From the NCBI RefSeq assembly GCF_033568475.1, contig NC_133122.1, forward strand, positions 72,191,442 to 72,255,441: DNA of 64,000 bases. The letters run 5' to 3'. Made by a program: the position numbers and the translations under genes. This document shows, one piece after another, positions 34,012-47,222 of this stretch. Positions within the stretch are counted from its first letter, which is position 1, and every line of letters begins with the position of its first letter. The notes beneath the pieces are model-generated. The model was not told the DNA's origin, did not search any database, and worked only from the letters and a program-made list of their open reading frames with translations. This DNA comes from Henckelia pumila. Its lineage: Eukaryota > Streptophyta > Magnoliopsida > Lamiales > Gesneriaceae.

Positions 34012-34105
34012 AAACATGAGAAGATCCCTTAGGAATAATAAAAGAATAAAGTTTACAAGAATAACTTAGAAGGGTAACTTAAAAAAATAAACAAGTTGTC
34101 TACAG
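34012..34105 (+). pseudogene. MADS-box fragment, decayed copy related to the gene at 5671
   Basis: From gaagatccc (34019) to gttgtc (34099) this aligns without gaps to the MADS box of the intact gene (from 5697). I count 60 identical bases of 81, including AAAGTTTACAAGAAT and AGAAGGGT. The frame has stop codons. Only the MADS-box part is left; downstream similarity fades. It lies just right of the Harbinger element, on the same strand as the intact gene. Confidence 0.75.
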
Positions 34106-34245
34106 TCGTTTCCAAAAAATTGGAGGCTCTATGTTAATTTAATGTTTATACAATTTCTTTTAAATTAAATATAAACATATTACATACGAACTGAAAATAA
34201 AATGAATATAATGATCACCCACATCTAATTTAATAAACTGATATA

Positions 34246-34509
34246 CTACGTAATTTTATTAAATATCATAAATGACATGTATGAACTAAATATAATAACA
34301 AAATTTTCATGCTTTCCGAATTTTTGTTGTGCAAAATTGTCAACTAAATTATCATAATCAAGTTTAGCTACCATCGATTTATCAATAGACATTAATATGA
34401 CCAAACCATTCAATCTATCATATGATATAGATGATTGGAAGTAATTCTTTATCAACTTTAGCTTTGAAAAAATTCTTTTAGTGGAAGAACCATAACCTGT
34501 GAAACACAT
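34246..34509 (-). pseudogene. C-terminal exon of a hAT-type transposase-derived protein (TTF/ZMYM1-like)
   Basis: On the minus strand the frame reads KRIFSKLKLIKNYFQSS, then RLNGLVIL and KLDYDNLVDNFAQQK. This is the hAT C-terminal dimerisation region of plant TTF-type zinc-finger (ZMYM1-like) proteins. A likely splice acceptor (ttcacag) lies just upstream at about 34500. The matching upstream exons are 20 kb away at 55186-58590 in the same orientation, separated by nested LTR elements. Confidence 0.75.
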
Positions 34510-34529
34510 ATTTACTCTAATGTGAAATT

Positions 34530-35264
34530 TTTAAACAAAAGATAGAAGCCAAAACTGAAATTTAGTCAATCTGAACTTCTGGCGAGCTCTAGATTTTCAA
34601 TGATATCTCATCGCTCAGTGATGAAAATGATTAGCCTCAAGATGTCTGCATAGAAGACTCAATTTGAAACATATCTTATTTCACGTCATTTGGGAAAAAA
34701 CGGATGTTATCTAGATCAAACTGATGTCTCAAGACCAAACTGAATTGGATCAGTCGAGCAAGAAGCAGTTGACCTCGAGCAGTTCTGGTATTTTTGCCAT
34801 ATCTTGCAACTCGGTTATCCAAATGGAACGATTCAGCATGAGTTATAAATCTAAGTCCATGATCTACAAATCATATTCACAAGTCAAAGTTTGAATCAAA
34901 GCATAAGAAGCTGCTAAACAATACTGAAGTTTCTGGTTCAGAACTGAAATTCTGCAAAGTATAATTTCTGGCACATTTTGGTATTTCAAGCATATATTTC
35001 TCATATAAACTCGAAATAGAGTTATTCTTAATTTCATGGAAAGCTAAGATAAAGTGCTACAATTTTCATGTTTATCATTTTGCCCAGATACCAACGGATC
35101 ATGCCAAGATCAGTCTACCTACCAAAATGAGTTTTCTCAACTGCTACGAAACTGAGTTTGCTCAACTGCAAGTCTGCAACAGTACTGAAACTGCTACAGT
35201 ACTTCAGTTTTAGTTTTGCACCATAGTTCAGTTGAGCTCCAAGATCAGTTTCGCACCAAAGTTT
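34530..35264. repeat. Left half of a probable solo LTR split by copia E3
   Basis: This non-coding block lies between the hAT C-terminal exon and E3. It is rich in aactg/cagttc words and has no frame. It joins through the AGTTT duplication (35260-35264 and 54291-54295) to the block at 54296-55185. The left end is not fixed. Confidence 0.45.
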
Positions 35265-37110
35265 TGTTAGAAAACGGTGATCAGATCAATCAGAATTGAT
35301 ACCCGGTGCAGCGGAAGTTTTAAAATTTTATATGGAACGATTCCATATCATGGGTATCAAAACTTTACGATTAAATTGTGCGTGTAAAAATTAAATAACA
35401 ATCAAATTTTTACCTTCAATCTCGAAACGAAATTATGGACACCAACAGATTACTCTGCTCTTGTTGTATATCCCAGGAACTGATGGACGAACAATTCTTC
35501 AATCAGGTCCACGAACAGAAGTTTAATCCCTCTGATAGATTGCACTAGAAAATCTATCAGAAGTTTCTACGAAAAGAATTAACGAATTTGATCCGTTAAC
35601 CCAGACTGCAAATTCAAAATTCACAGGCTGGAATTTTTCGAGCAGAGAGGGGAAGAGGGGCGGCGGCCACTAGTTCTCAAAAACCCTAGTTAATTTCGAA
35701 AATTATGCCTCTATTATTTAATTTCTGTACTGCAATAACTTATTTATAATGTGGGCTGCTAACAGCTTAGGGCCCATTAGTCATAAGTTCAAGCCTGACA
35801 AGAAAAGCCCGCATGTTCAGAAATTAATATAAAATTCATCGTGACTCAGATTGATAAACCAATTTCACCAATGTGCACAGAAACCATTTCTGCATCTTTT
35901 AAAGTCAAGATAAATTTTCTGAATCCGAATTCAGTGATTTCCAAAAATGCCCATCCCTATGTCATTTTAGGAAATCTTATTCTTCTACTCTGATATAAGA
36001 AGTCCTACTTCTTTGTTCATTAAATTTAACTCTTTAAATTTAACTATCTCAACGGGGATTAAAAATCCATTACTTGTGTGACCCTCAATGGTTCAGGTAT
36101 ACAGCTAGCCGTGGGCTCACAACTCCTTGTGACTCGGAACAACAATTTCCGACTTGCCCATCGAATCATGGTAAGAGCGCCTAGCAACATCGCCCCATGA
36201 TTCCCTAGGTATCACTGATAGTGCCTGCAAGAACCAATAGATTTTGGTTAGCGTACAGTACGGTCCCTTCATCCATATATCCCGATCGAATCAACAACCA
36301 TTGGTAAATCGAGAGTCGTTCGAGATTCGATAACTATGCAATGCATCTTGAAGATCAAATAGTGACATCGCATGTGCTACTAAGAAACCATTTCTTAAAA
36401 CACATCATGTACTCTGGCCAGAGATTCGTCACACTAATATCTCCTCAGATTGCATAGGATATCCACACTATCAAGTATGTGGTGAATCCTTGACAACAAA
36501 GCATCGACTCCTATATGTGTCATAACTGTACCCAATCCCGACACCTGATGACCCCAATAGAGTCGGTAAACGAGTCAAAGCACAGTACTAGCATATAGAT
36601 TCTCAATGATGTTTCAAGTAGTAAGGACTAATGGTGTACAACCAAAACCGCGGACTTTATCCACTCGATAAGTGATAACCACTTGGAAAGTCCGGATAGG
36701 GTAGTTCGATCATTCATCGTATGAATATCCATTTGCATGCTTTGAACATCTCTATGTTCCATACCAATGAAACGTGGTACTCGGCATCGCAAATGCTAGT
36801 CTCAATCTCGAGCGATCCTTATCCTTATTAACGGACGGCTCAATCGACTAGGAACTGTTTAGAATATACAGTGACTATAAGATGTGTTTCATGATAGCCA
36901 TCCCCATGTGCCACCACATCTTACATACACTATAGTATATTCAAGGTCTTCATCTAAATATCTTATAGTATGTCACAACATAATAATATGATAAAAGATA
37001 AAGTAAACGCCTTTATAAAAGTGTAAATTATATTAAACAAAATATTGTTTGTACATAGAGTCATCAAAGCCCTTAGCCACAAGTTGGCTCACCGAGCACC
37101 CACTCTTTCA
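35265..37110 (-). repeat. 3' LTR of copia E3
   Basis: This 1846-bp LTR is of the same family as E1. The adjoining aatctcccacttgcc at 37111 is the complement of the purine tract. Confidence 0.93.
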
Positions 37111-37124
37111 ATCTCCCACTTGCC

Positions 37125-40100
37125 CTAAAGCCAACTAGTCATACTACGCAGTCCCATTGCTTCGCGATGTTTGTCAAATAATGGTCCTGGCAAGGGCTTA
37201 GTAAGTGGATCAGCGATATTGTCTGCAGAGGCCACTCTCTCGACAGTGATGTCTCCTCTTTCCACGATCTCCCGGATGATGTGGTATTTCCTCAGTACGT
37301 GTTTGGATCTTTGATGAGACCTTGGTTCCTTTGCCTGAGCAACGGAACCCGTGTTGTCACAGTACACCGGGACTGAACCAACAACTTCAGGAATGACACC
37401 CAACTCTTGGATGAAATTCCTCATCCAAACGGCCTCTTTAGCAGCAGCTGATGCCGCAATGTATTCTGCCTCAGTGGTGGAATCCGCTGTGGTGTCCTGC
37501 TTGGAACTCTTCCAAGAGACAGCACCGCCATTGAGCATGAACACAAATCCAGAGGTTGACTTCGAGTCATCCACGTCACTTTGGAAGCTAGAGTCGGTAT
37601 AGCCTTCCAATTTCAGTTCTCTTCCTCCATATACCATGAACATATTCTTAGTCCTTCTTAAGTACTTAAGAATGTCCTTCACGGCTTTCCAATGCATTTG
37701 ACCGGGATTAGTTTGATATCTGCTCGTGACACTCAGAGCAAATGCTACATCCGGTCTCGTAGATATCATCCCATACATGATACTACCTATGGCTGACGCA
37801 TATGGTACATGTGTCATTTTCTCTATCTCTTCATCAGTCTTGGGACACATGGACTTGGATAGAGAAACTCCATGACACATAGGTAGATGTCCACTCTTGG
37901 ACCCATCCATTGAAAACCTTTTCAATATGGTTTCGATGTAAGTTGATTGAGTGAGTCCTATCATTCTCTTAGATCTATCTCTATAGATCTGTATCCCTAG
38001 AATATAGGATGCCTCACCCAAATCCTTCATCGAGAATCTACCTGATAACCATATCTTTGTTGACTACAACATCCCTACATCATTCCCAATGAGTAGGATG
38101 TCATCAACATAAAGTACTAAGAATGTCACAGCATCCTTAACTATTTTCTTGTACACGCACGGTTCCTCCGGGTTCTTGATGAAACCAAAATCCTTTATTG
38201 TTTCATCAAATTTCTGGTTCCAACTTCTTGATGCTTGTTTGAGACCATAGATTGATCTCTGAAGCTTGCATACCTTATGCTCGCTTCCCATGGATGTGTA
38301 TCCCTCAGGCTGCGTCATATAGATCTCTTCCTTAATGTTTCCATTAAGAAATGCAGTCTTCATATCCATTTTCCATATCTCATAGTCATAACAAGCAGCT
38401 ATGGCAATAAGGATTCTTATGGACTTGAACATTGCAACTGGTGAAAAGGTTTCATCATAGTCAACTCCTTGTCTTTGAGTATAACCTTTCGCCACCAATC
38501 GTTCCTTGTAGGTCAATACCTTACCATCAGGCCCAAGTTTTCTCTTGTAGATCCATTTACACCCTATTGGAACAATTCCATCGGGAGGATCTACTAAAGA
38601 CCAAACTTGGCTTGTATGCATCGAATCTATTTCCGACTGCATAGCTTCAAGCCATAAATTTGAATCCGCATCAGAAATTGCTTCCTTGAAGTTTCTTGGA
38701 TCACATCCAACGTCGGGTTCATCTTGATCCCCTTCAAGAAGAAGACCATATCGAATAGGAGGTCTAGAAGTCCTCTCGGATCTTCTAGGTATAGGCGTGT
38801 CCATCAATGGTTCCTGAGGTGTAGGATCATTATTTTGTATCTTGGGTTCTTCTCGAATTTCTTCGAGTTCCATCATCTCGCCTTTCTTATCCAATAAGAA
38901 CTCCTTCTCCAAGAAGGTGGCATTCCTTGAAACAAACACTTTTGTTTCAGTATGATGATAGAAATAATATCCGATTGAATTCTTCGGATACCCTACAAAA
39001 TAACATAAGGTGGATCGACTATCCAACTTATCTCCCACTGTCTGCTTCACGTAAGCAGGACATCCCAAATCCTCAAGTATGAATACTTAGGAGCTTTGCC
39101 ATTCCATAACTCGTATGGTGTTTTATCCACTGCTTTGGTGTGAATGTTGTTCAACAACAACACCGCCGTTTCAAGCGCGTAGCCCCAAAACGAAGGTGGA
39201 AGCTCAGTGAAGCTCATCATGGATCGAACCATGTCCAACAAGGTTCTATTACGACGCTCCGAAACACCATTCAGCTGTGGTGTCATAGGAGGAGTCCACT
39301 GAGAGAGAATCCCATTCTCTTTTAGATAGTCCAAAAACTCGGTACTCAAGTATTCTCCACAACGATCCGATCGAAGTGCTTTAATACTTTTACCTAGCTT
39401 GTTTTCTACTTCAGCCTTGAATTCTTTGAACTTTTCAAATGCTTCAGACTTATATTTCATTAAATATAAATACCCATACCTTGAATAATCATCAGTAAAG
39501 GTAATGAAGTAGGTGTGGCCAAATTGAGTAACAATTCTAAATGGACCACAAACATCTGTATGGATCAAATCCCACAGATTTTGACTACGCTCAGGTTTCC
39601 CCTTGAATGGAGATTTAGTCATTTTTCCTTTCAGGCAGGATTCACAAGTAGGTAGAGAGTTAATATCAGACATATCAAACATGCCCTCTCCCACTAGCTT
39701 GTTCATCCTCCTTGAGGAAATATGACCTAGCCTAGCATGCCAAAGGTTTGCCGGGTTTTGACTATCGATTTTCCTTTTGTTCGTTGTTACCGGTTTATCA
39801 ACATAATTTATTGGAACGTCTTTTAATTTTAAGTTATATAGATCGTTTTCAAGTTGTCCATTTCCAATCAAACATTCATTCTTGTAAATATTGCAAATCC
39901 CATTCACAAAATTGCAAGAAAAACCATCTCTATCAAGCATAGAAACAGAAATAATGTTTTTAATCAAATCTGGAACAAATAAAACATCTCTCAAAAGTAA
40001 CTTAAAATCGTTCTGCAAAATTAAATAAACGTCTCCCACAGCTTTGGCTTCAACTCTAGAACCATTTCCGAGCCTCAGCTGGGTCTCACCCATTCTAAGC

Positions 40101-41037
40101 TTCCGACTTCTTGTCATCACCTGCAAATCATTGCAAATGTGAGATCCACATCCGGTATCCAATACCCAAGAAGTAGTATTAAGTGAAACATTTATTTCAA
40201 TATAGAACATACCCTTCGCAGTTCGCAACTGCTCTAGATATTCCTTGCAGTTACGTTTCCAATGACCGGGTTTCTTGCAGTGATGTCAAACATCCTTGGA
40301 CTTTTCCATGTTTGAAGCCTTTGTCTTGTTCTTCTTCTCGGGTCCGGTTTTCTTGGGTGGGGCAGAACGTTTTTTACCCTTTGTACTTGGCCCCTTCTTA
40401 GCTTAAGAAGAGGAGCCCACCAAGAGAACTGGTTTATCCTTCTTTAAAGTGGCTTCATATGTTACAAGCATATTGACCATCTCTTCAAGGGAGGCCTCTA
40501 TCTTTTTCATATTGAAATTCACCACAAATCCGTCAAACGAAGAAGGAAGAGAGAGAAGTAATAAGTCCACGTTGAGTTCATGCTCTAACACCAAATCAAG
40601 CGTTACCAACTTCTGAATGAGTCAAATCACTCGTACCCCATGATCACGGACCGAAGTCCCTTCACGCATGCGACACGTCATTAGCTCTTTTACAGTAGTG
40701 AACCTTTCAGCTCTCGATTGAGCCCCAAAAAGTTCCTTGAGTTGTACGTGAATGTCAGCAGCATTCACGGTATCCTCAAATCGCCTCTGGAGTTCATCAG
40801 ACATCGAAGCTTGCATATAGCATTTGGCCTTGATATCATGGTCCCATCATATATCAAGTTTGGCCAACTCTTTCGGACTTATGTCAGCTGGTGCTTCCTC
40901 GGAGGAGATTTTTCTAACACGTAGAGAATCTTCTCCGAGGTCAAGACAATCTTCAACTTACGGAACCATTCCGTATAGTTTGCGCCAGTCAGTTTATTTT
41001 GTTCGAGAATAGAGAATAGTGGATTGCGCGAATTCAT
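37125..41037 (-). pseudogene. Copia E3 gag-pol polyprotein, multiply broken
   Basis: It is collinear with E1 from MNSRNPLF (41037) to TSWL (37125). Lesions relative to E1, in reading order: a one-base deletion near 40896; TGA for Trp near 40621; TAA for Ser near 40404; TGA for the first-knuckle Cys near 40286, removing a zinc ligand; a one-base deletion near 39065 after LRIW; and TAG for Gln near 38065 just after the YVDD box. The remaining segments still show the integrase core (SDRCGEY, with Cys for the usual Gly), YVDDILLIG and the RNase H motifs. It cannot produce a polyprotein. Confidence 0.92.
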
Positions 41038-41435
41038 CTTAATGAAATACTGAAAAGAAACAGACAATAATCAGTGATTGTTTAATTAATTTACTAAGAC
41101 ATAAAATAGGCGAAATTTATTTTATGAATCTCACTCCCACTATTTTAACGATTTCACTACCCTCTAGTGAAAACGGGAAACTGTTTTCCTTAGTGGGAAT
41201 ATGGAGTCCAATTGACAAACTATGGTCCCGAATAATATCAGCCAACCATAATTTTCAAAAGGTAGAGCCCAATTGCTTCCAAAGCAACCTCCACGTTTTT
41301 ACCTCATGTCCAATAAGGGCCCAATAATATGACGCCGTTTATTGTGACATGTCATGATGACCCATCAATATTAAGTTGTGATGAACGGTCGCCATGTGGA
41401 TCCCCCAATAATATGAGCTGATCCCATGGGAGTTC

Positions 41436-43299
41436 TGTTGGATAACTGGCGGTCAGATCAATCACGATTGATACCCGGTGCAGCGGAAGTTTAAAAATTT
41501 TTTATCATGGAACAATTCCATGGTGTGGGTATCAACCATTCAACGATTAAATTATTGTGTGTGTAAAATTCAAATAACAATTAATTAAATTTTACCTCCA
41601 ATCTCGAAGCGAGATTAATGGACACCACACAGATTTCTCTGCGCTTCTTGTATCTCCCAGGAACTGATGAACTCCTTCAATCAGGTCCACGAATGGGGTT
41701 TAAATCCCTCTGATAGATTGCACTAGAAAATCTATCAGAAGTTTTTCTGCGAAGAGATTAAACGAATCTGATTCGTTATTCCTGACTGCAATTCAAAAAT
41801 CACAGACCGGAATTTTCTCTGACAGAGTTAAAGGGGGCGGCCGAAAACTTGAGAGGAGGCTAGGGTTTATTTTCGAAAATCCTGTCTCTCAATAATGACC
41901 TGTTCTGTGTAATTTCTGTACTGCAATAACTTATTTATAATGCAGGCCACTAACACCTTAGGGCCCATTAGTCATAAGCTAGGGCCCGACAAGTAAAGCC
42001 CGCACGTTCAGAAATTAATATAAAATTCATCGTGACTCCGATCGATGAACCAATTTCACCAATGTGCACAGAAACCATTTCTGCACATTTTAAAGTCAAA
42101 ATAAATTTTCCTGAATCCGAATTCAGTGGTTTCCAAAAATGTCCATCCCTATGTCATTTTAGGAAATCCTACTCCTTACTCTTATTTAAGAAGTCCAACT
42201 CCTTAGTTCATTAAATTTAACTCTTTAAATTTAACTATCTCAACGGGGATTAAAACTCCATTACACTGTGTGACCCTCAATGGTTCAGGGATACAGCTAG
42301 CCGTGGGCTCACAACTTCTTGTGACTCGGAACAACACTTTCCGACTTGCCCAACGAATCAAGGTAAAGCGCCTAGCAACATCGCCCCATGATTCCCTAGG
42401 TATCACTGATAGTGCCTACAAGAACCAGTAGATTTTGGTTAGCGTACAGTACGGTCCCTTCATCCATATATCCCGATCGAATCAACAACCATTGGTATAT
42501 CGAGAGTCGCTCAAGATTCGATAACTATGCAATACATCTTGAAGATCAAATTAGTGACATCGCATGTGCTACAATGAAACCATTTCTTAAATCACATCAA
42601 GTACTCTGGCCAGAGATTTGTCACACTAATATCTCCTCAGATCGCATAGGATATCCACACTCGCAAGTATGTGGTGAATCCTTGACAACAATGCATTGAC
42701 TCCTATATGTGTCGTAACTGTACCCAATCTCGACACCTGATGGACCCCATAGAGTCGGTAAACGAGTCAAAGCACAGCACTAGCATATAGAGTCTCCATG
42801 ATGTTTCAAGTCGTAAGGACTAATGGTGTACAACCAAAACCGCGGACTTTATCCACTCGATAAGTGATAACCACTTGGAAAGTCCGGATAGGGTAGTTCG
42901 ATTATTCATCCTATGAATATCCATTTGCATGCTTCGAACATCTCCATGTTCCCTACCAATGAAACGTGGTACTCCGCATCGCAAATGCTAGTCTCAAACT
43001 CGAGCGATCCTTATCCTTATTATCGGACGGCTCAATCGACTAGGAACGGTTTTTAGAATATACAGTGACTATAAGATGTATTTCATGATAGACATCTCCA
43101 TGTTCTACCACATCTTACATACACTATAGTATATTCAAGGTCTTTATCAAAACAACAATAGTATATCACAATATAACAATATGAAGTAATATAAAGTCAT
43201 TGCCATAAAAGTGTAAATAATATTAAACAAAAGATTGTTTATACAAAGAGTCATCAAAGCCCATAGCCACAGTTGGCTCACTGGGCACCCACTCTTACA
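41436..43299 (-). repeat. 3' LTR of copia E4
   Basis: This 1864-bp LTR, TG...CA on the plus strand, is bordered on the left by AGTTC and on the right by the complement of the purine tract (aatctcccacttgcc). Confidence 0.93.
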
Positions 43300-43313
43300 A
43301 TCTCCCACTTGCC

Positions 43314-46300
43314 CTATAGCCAACTAGTCATACTACGTAGACCCATTGCTTCGCGATGTTTGTCAAACAATGGTCCTGGCAAGGGCTTAGTAAGCGGATC
43401 AGCGATATTGTCTGCAGAGGCCACTCGTTCGACAATGATGTCTCCTCTTTCCACAATCTCCCGGATTATGTGGTATTTCCTCAGTACGTGTTTGGATCTT
43501 TGATGAGACCTTGGTTCCTTTGCTTGAGCAACGGCACCCGTGTTGTCACAGTACACCGGGACTGGACCAACAAATTCAGGAATAACGCCCAACTCTTGGA
43601 CGAACTTCCTCATCCAAACGGCCTCTTTAGCAGCAGCTGATGCTGCAATGTATTCAGCCTCAGTGGTGGAATCCGCTGTGGTGTCCTGCTTGGAACTCTT
43701 CCAAGAGACAGCACCGCCATTGAGCATGAACACAAATCCAGAGGTTGACTTCGAGTCATCCACATCACTTTGGAAGCTAGAGTCGGTATAGCCTTCCAAT
43801 TTGAGATCGTCCTCCATACACCATGAACATATTCTTAGTCCTTCGCAAGTACTTAAGAATGTCCTTCATGGCTTTCCAATGCATTTGACCAGGATTAGAC
43901 TGATATCTGCTCGTGACACTCAGAGCAAATGCTACATCCGGTCTGGTAGATATCATCCCATACATGATACTACCTATAGCTGACGCATATGGTACATGTG
44001 TCATATTCTCTATCTCTGCATCAGTCTTGGGACACATAGACTTGGATAGAGAAACTCCATGACACATGGGTAGATGTCCTCTTTTGGACCCATCCATTGA
44101 AAACCGTTTCAATATGGTATCGATGTAGGTTGATTGAGTGAGTCCTATCATTCTCTTAGACCTATCTCTATAGATCTGTATCCCAAGAATGTAGGATGCC
44201 TCTCCCAAATCCTTCATCGAAAATCTACCTGATAACCATATCTTTGTTGACTGCAACATCCCTACATCATTCCCAATGAGTAGGATGTCATCAACATAAA
44301 GTACTAAGAATGTCACCGCATCCTTAACTACTTTCTTGTACACGCAAGGTTCCTCCGGGTTCTTGATGAAACCAAAATCTTTTATTGTTTCATCAAATTT
44401 CTGGTTCAACTTCTTGATGCTTGTTTTAGACCATAAATTGATCTCTGAAGCTTGCATACCTTATGCTCGCTTCCCATGGATGTGTACCCCTCAGGCTGCT
44501 TCATATAGATTTCCTCCTTAATGTCTCCATTAAGAAAAGCAGTCTTCACATCCATTTGTCATATCTCATAGTCATACCATGCAGCTATGGCAATTAGGAT
44601 TCTTATGGACTTGAACATTGCAACTGGTGAAAAGGTTTCGTCATAGTCAACTCCTTGCCTTTGAGTATAACCTTTAGCCATCAATCGCGCCTTGTAGGTC
44701 AATACCTTACCATCAGGCCCAAGCTTTCTTTTGTAGATCCATTTACACCCTATCGGAACAATTCCATCGGGAGGATCTACTAAAGACCAAACTTGGTTTG
44801 TATGCATCGAATCCAATTCTGACTGCATAGCTTCAAGCCATAAATTCGAATCCGCATCAGAAATTGCTTCCTTGAAGTTTCTTGGATCACATCCAATGTC
44901 GGGTTCATCTTGATCCCCTTCAAGAAGAAGACCATATCGAACTGGAGGTCTAGAAGTCCTTTCGGATCTTCTAGGTGCAGGCGTGTCCAGCAATGGTTCC
45001 TGAGGTGTAGGATCGTTATTTTGTATTTCGGGTTCTTCTCGAACTTCTTCGAGTTCCATCATCTCGCCTTTCTTATCCAATAGAAATTCCTTCTCCAAGA
45101 AGGTGGCATTCCTAGAAACAAACACCTTTGTTTCAGCAGGATAATAGAAATAATATCCGATTGAATTCTTCGGATACCCTACAAAATAACATAAGCTGGA
45201 TCGACTATCCAACTTATCTCCCACTGTCCGCTTCACGTAAGCAGGACATCCCCAAATCCTCAAGTACGAATACTTAGGAGCTTTGCCATTCCATAACTCG
45301 TATGGTGTTTTGTCCACTGCTTTAGTGTGGACGTTGTTCAACAACAATACCGCCGTTTCAAGCGCATAGCCCCAAAACGAAGGTGGAAGCTCAGTGAAGC
45401 TCATCATAGATCGAACCATGTCCAACAAAGTTCGATTACGACGCTCCGATACACCATTAAGCTGTGGTGTCATAGGAGGAGTCCACTGAGAGAGAATCCC
45501 ATTCTCTTTCAGATAGTCCAAAAACTCGGTACTCAAGTATTCTCCACCTCGATCCGATCGAAGTGCTTTAATACTTTTACCTAGCTTGTTTTCTACTTCA
45601 GCCTTGAATTCTTTGAACTTTTCAAATGCTTCAGACTTATATTTCATTAAATATAAATACCCATACCTTGAATAATCAGTAAAGGTAATGAAGTAGGTGT
45701 GGCCATGTTGAGTCCCTACTCTAAATGGACCACAAACATCTGTATGGATCAAATCCAACAGATTCTGACTACGCTCAGGTTTCCCCTTAAAAGGAGATTT
45801 AGTCATTTTTCCTTTTAGGCAGGATTCACAAGTAGGTAGAGAATTAATATCAGACATATCAAACATGCCCTCTCCCACTAGCTTGTTCATCCTCCTTGAG
45901 GAAATATGACCTAGCCTAGCATGCCAAAGGTTTGCCGGGTTTTGACTATCGATTTTCCTTTTGTTTGTTGTCGCCGGTTTATCAACATAATTCACTGGAA
46001 CATCTTTTAGTTTTAAGTTGTATAGATCGTTTTCAAGTTGTCCATTTCCAATTAAACATTCATTCTTGTAAATATTGCAAATCTCATTCACAAAATTGCA
46101 AGAATAACCATCTCTATCAAGCATAGAAATAGAAATAATGTTTTTAATTAAATCTGGCACAAATAAAACATCTCTTAACAATAATTTAAAACCGTTCTGC
46201 AAAGTCAAACAAACATCTCCAATGGCCGTAGCTTCAACTCTGGAACCATTCCCGAGCCTCAGCTGGGTCTCACCCATTCTAAGCCTGCGACTTCTTGTCA

Positions 46301-47222
46301 TCACCTGCAAATCATTACAAATGTGAGATCCACATCCGGTATCCAATACCCAAGAAGTTGTATTAAGTGACATGTTTATTTCAATATAGAACATACCCTT
46401 TGCAGTTCCCAACTGCTCAAGATATTCCTTGCAGTTGCGCTTCCAATGACCCGGCTTCTTGCAGTAATGGCAAACATCCTTGGATTTTCCATTGTTTGAA
46501 GCCTTTGTCTTTTGCTTCTTCTCGGGCTCGACTTTCTTGGGTGGGGTAGAACGTTTCTTGCCCTTCATACTTGGCCCCTTCTTCGCAGAAGATGAGGAGC
46601 CCACCAAGAAAGCTGGCTTATCCTTCTTAAGTGTGGATTCATATGTAACGAGCATATTGACCATCTCTTCAAGGGTGGCCTCTATCTTGTTCATATTAAA
46701 ATTTATCACAAATCCATCAAATGAAGAAGGAAGAGACAGAAGCAATAAATCCACATTGAGTTCATGCTCCAACACCAAATCTAGGGTCGCCAACTTCTGT
46801 ATGAGCCAAATCACTCGTCACCCATGATCACGGACCGAAGTCCCTTCACGCATGCGGCACGTCATCAACTCCTTAACAGTAGCGAACCTTTCAGCCCTCG
46901 ACTGAGCCCCAAAAAGTTCCTTGAGTTGCGTGTGAATGTCAGCAGCATTCACCGTGTCCTCAAATCGCCTCTGGAGTTCATCAGACATCGAGGCTTGCAT
47001 ATAGCATTTGGTCTTGATGTCATGGTCACACCATGCATCAAGTTTGGCCAATTCCTCCGGACTTATGTCAGCTGGTGCTTCCTTCGGAGGTGCTTTCTCT
47101 AACACGTAGAGCATTTTCTCCGAAGTTAAGACAATCTTCAACTTCCGGAACCATTCCGTATAGTTGGCGCCAGTCAACTTGTTTTGTTCGAGGATCGAGA
47201 ATAATGGATTTCGCGAATTCAT
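43314..47222 (-). pseudogene. Copia E4 gag-pol polyprotein with two stops and two frameshifts
   Basis: It is collinear with E1 and starts MNSRNPLFSI at 47222. Lesions: GTA changed to TGA at 46818-46820 in gag; TGG changed to TGA near 44559 in the RT domain; a one-base deletion near 44404 after QASRS; and a two-base deletion near 43805 after YGGR, before RNase H. The zinc knuckle, DTGCGSH protease site, integrase D,D,E and YVDD are all still encoded. The longest stretch (46814-44559) is open through protease, integrase and the start of RT. The element cannot make a complete polyprotein. Confidence 0.93.
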
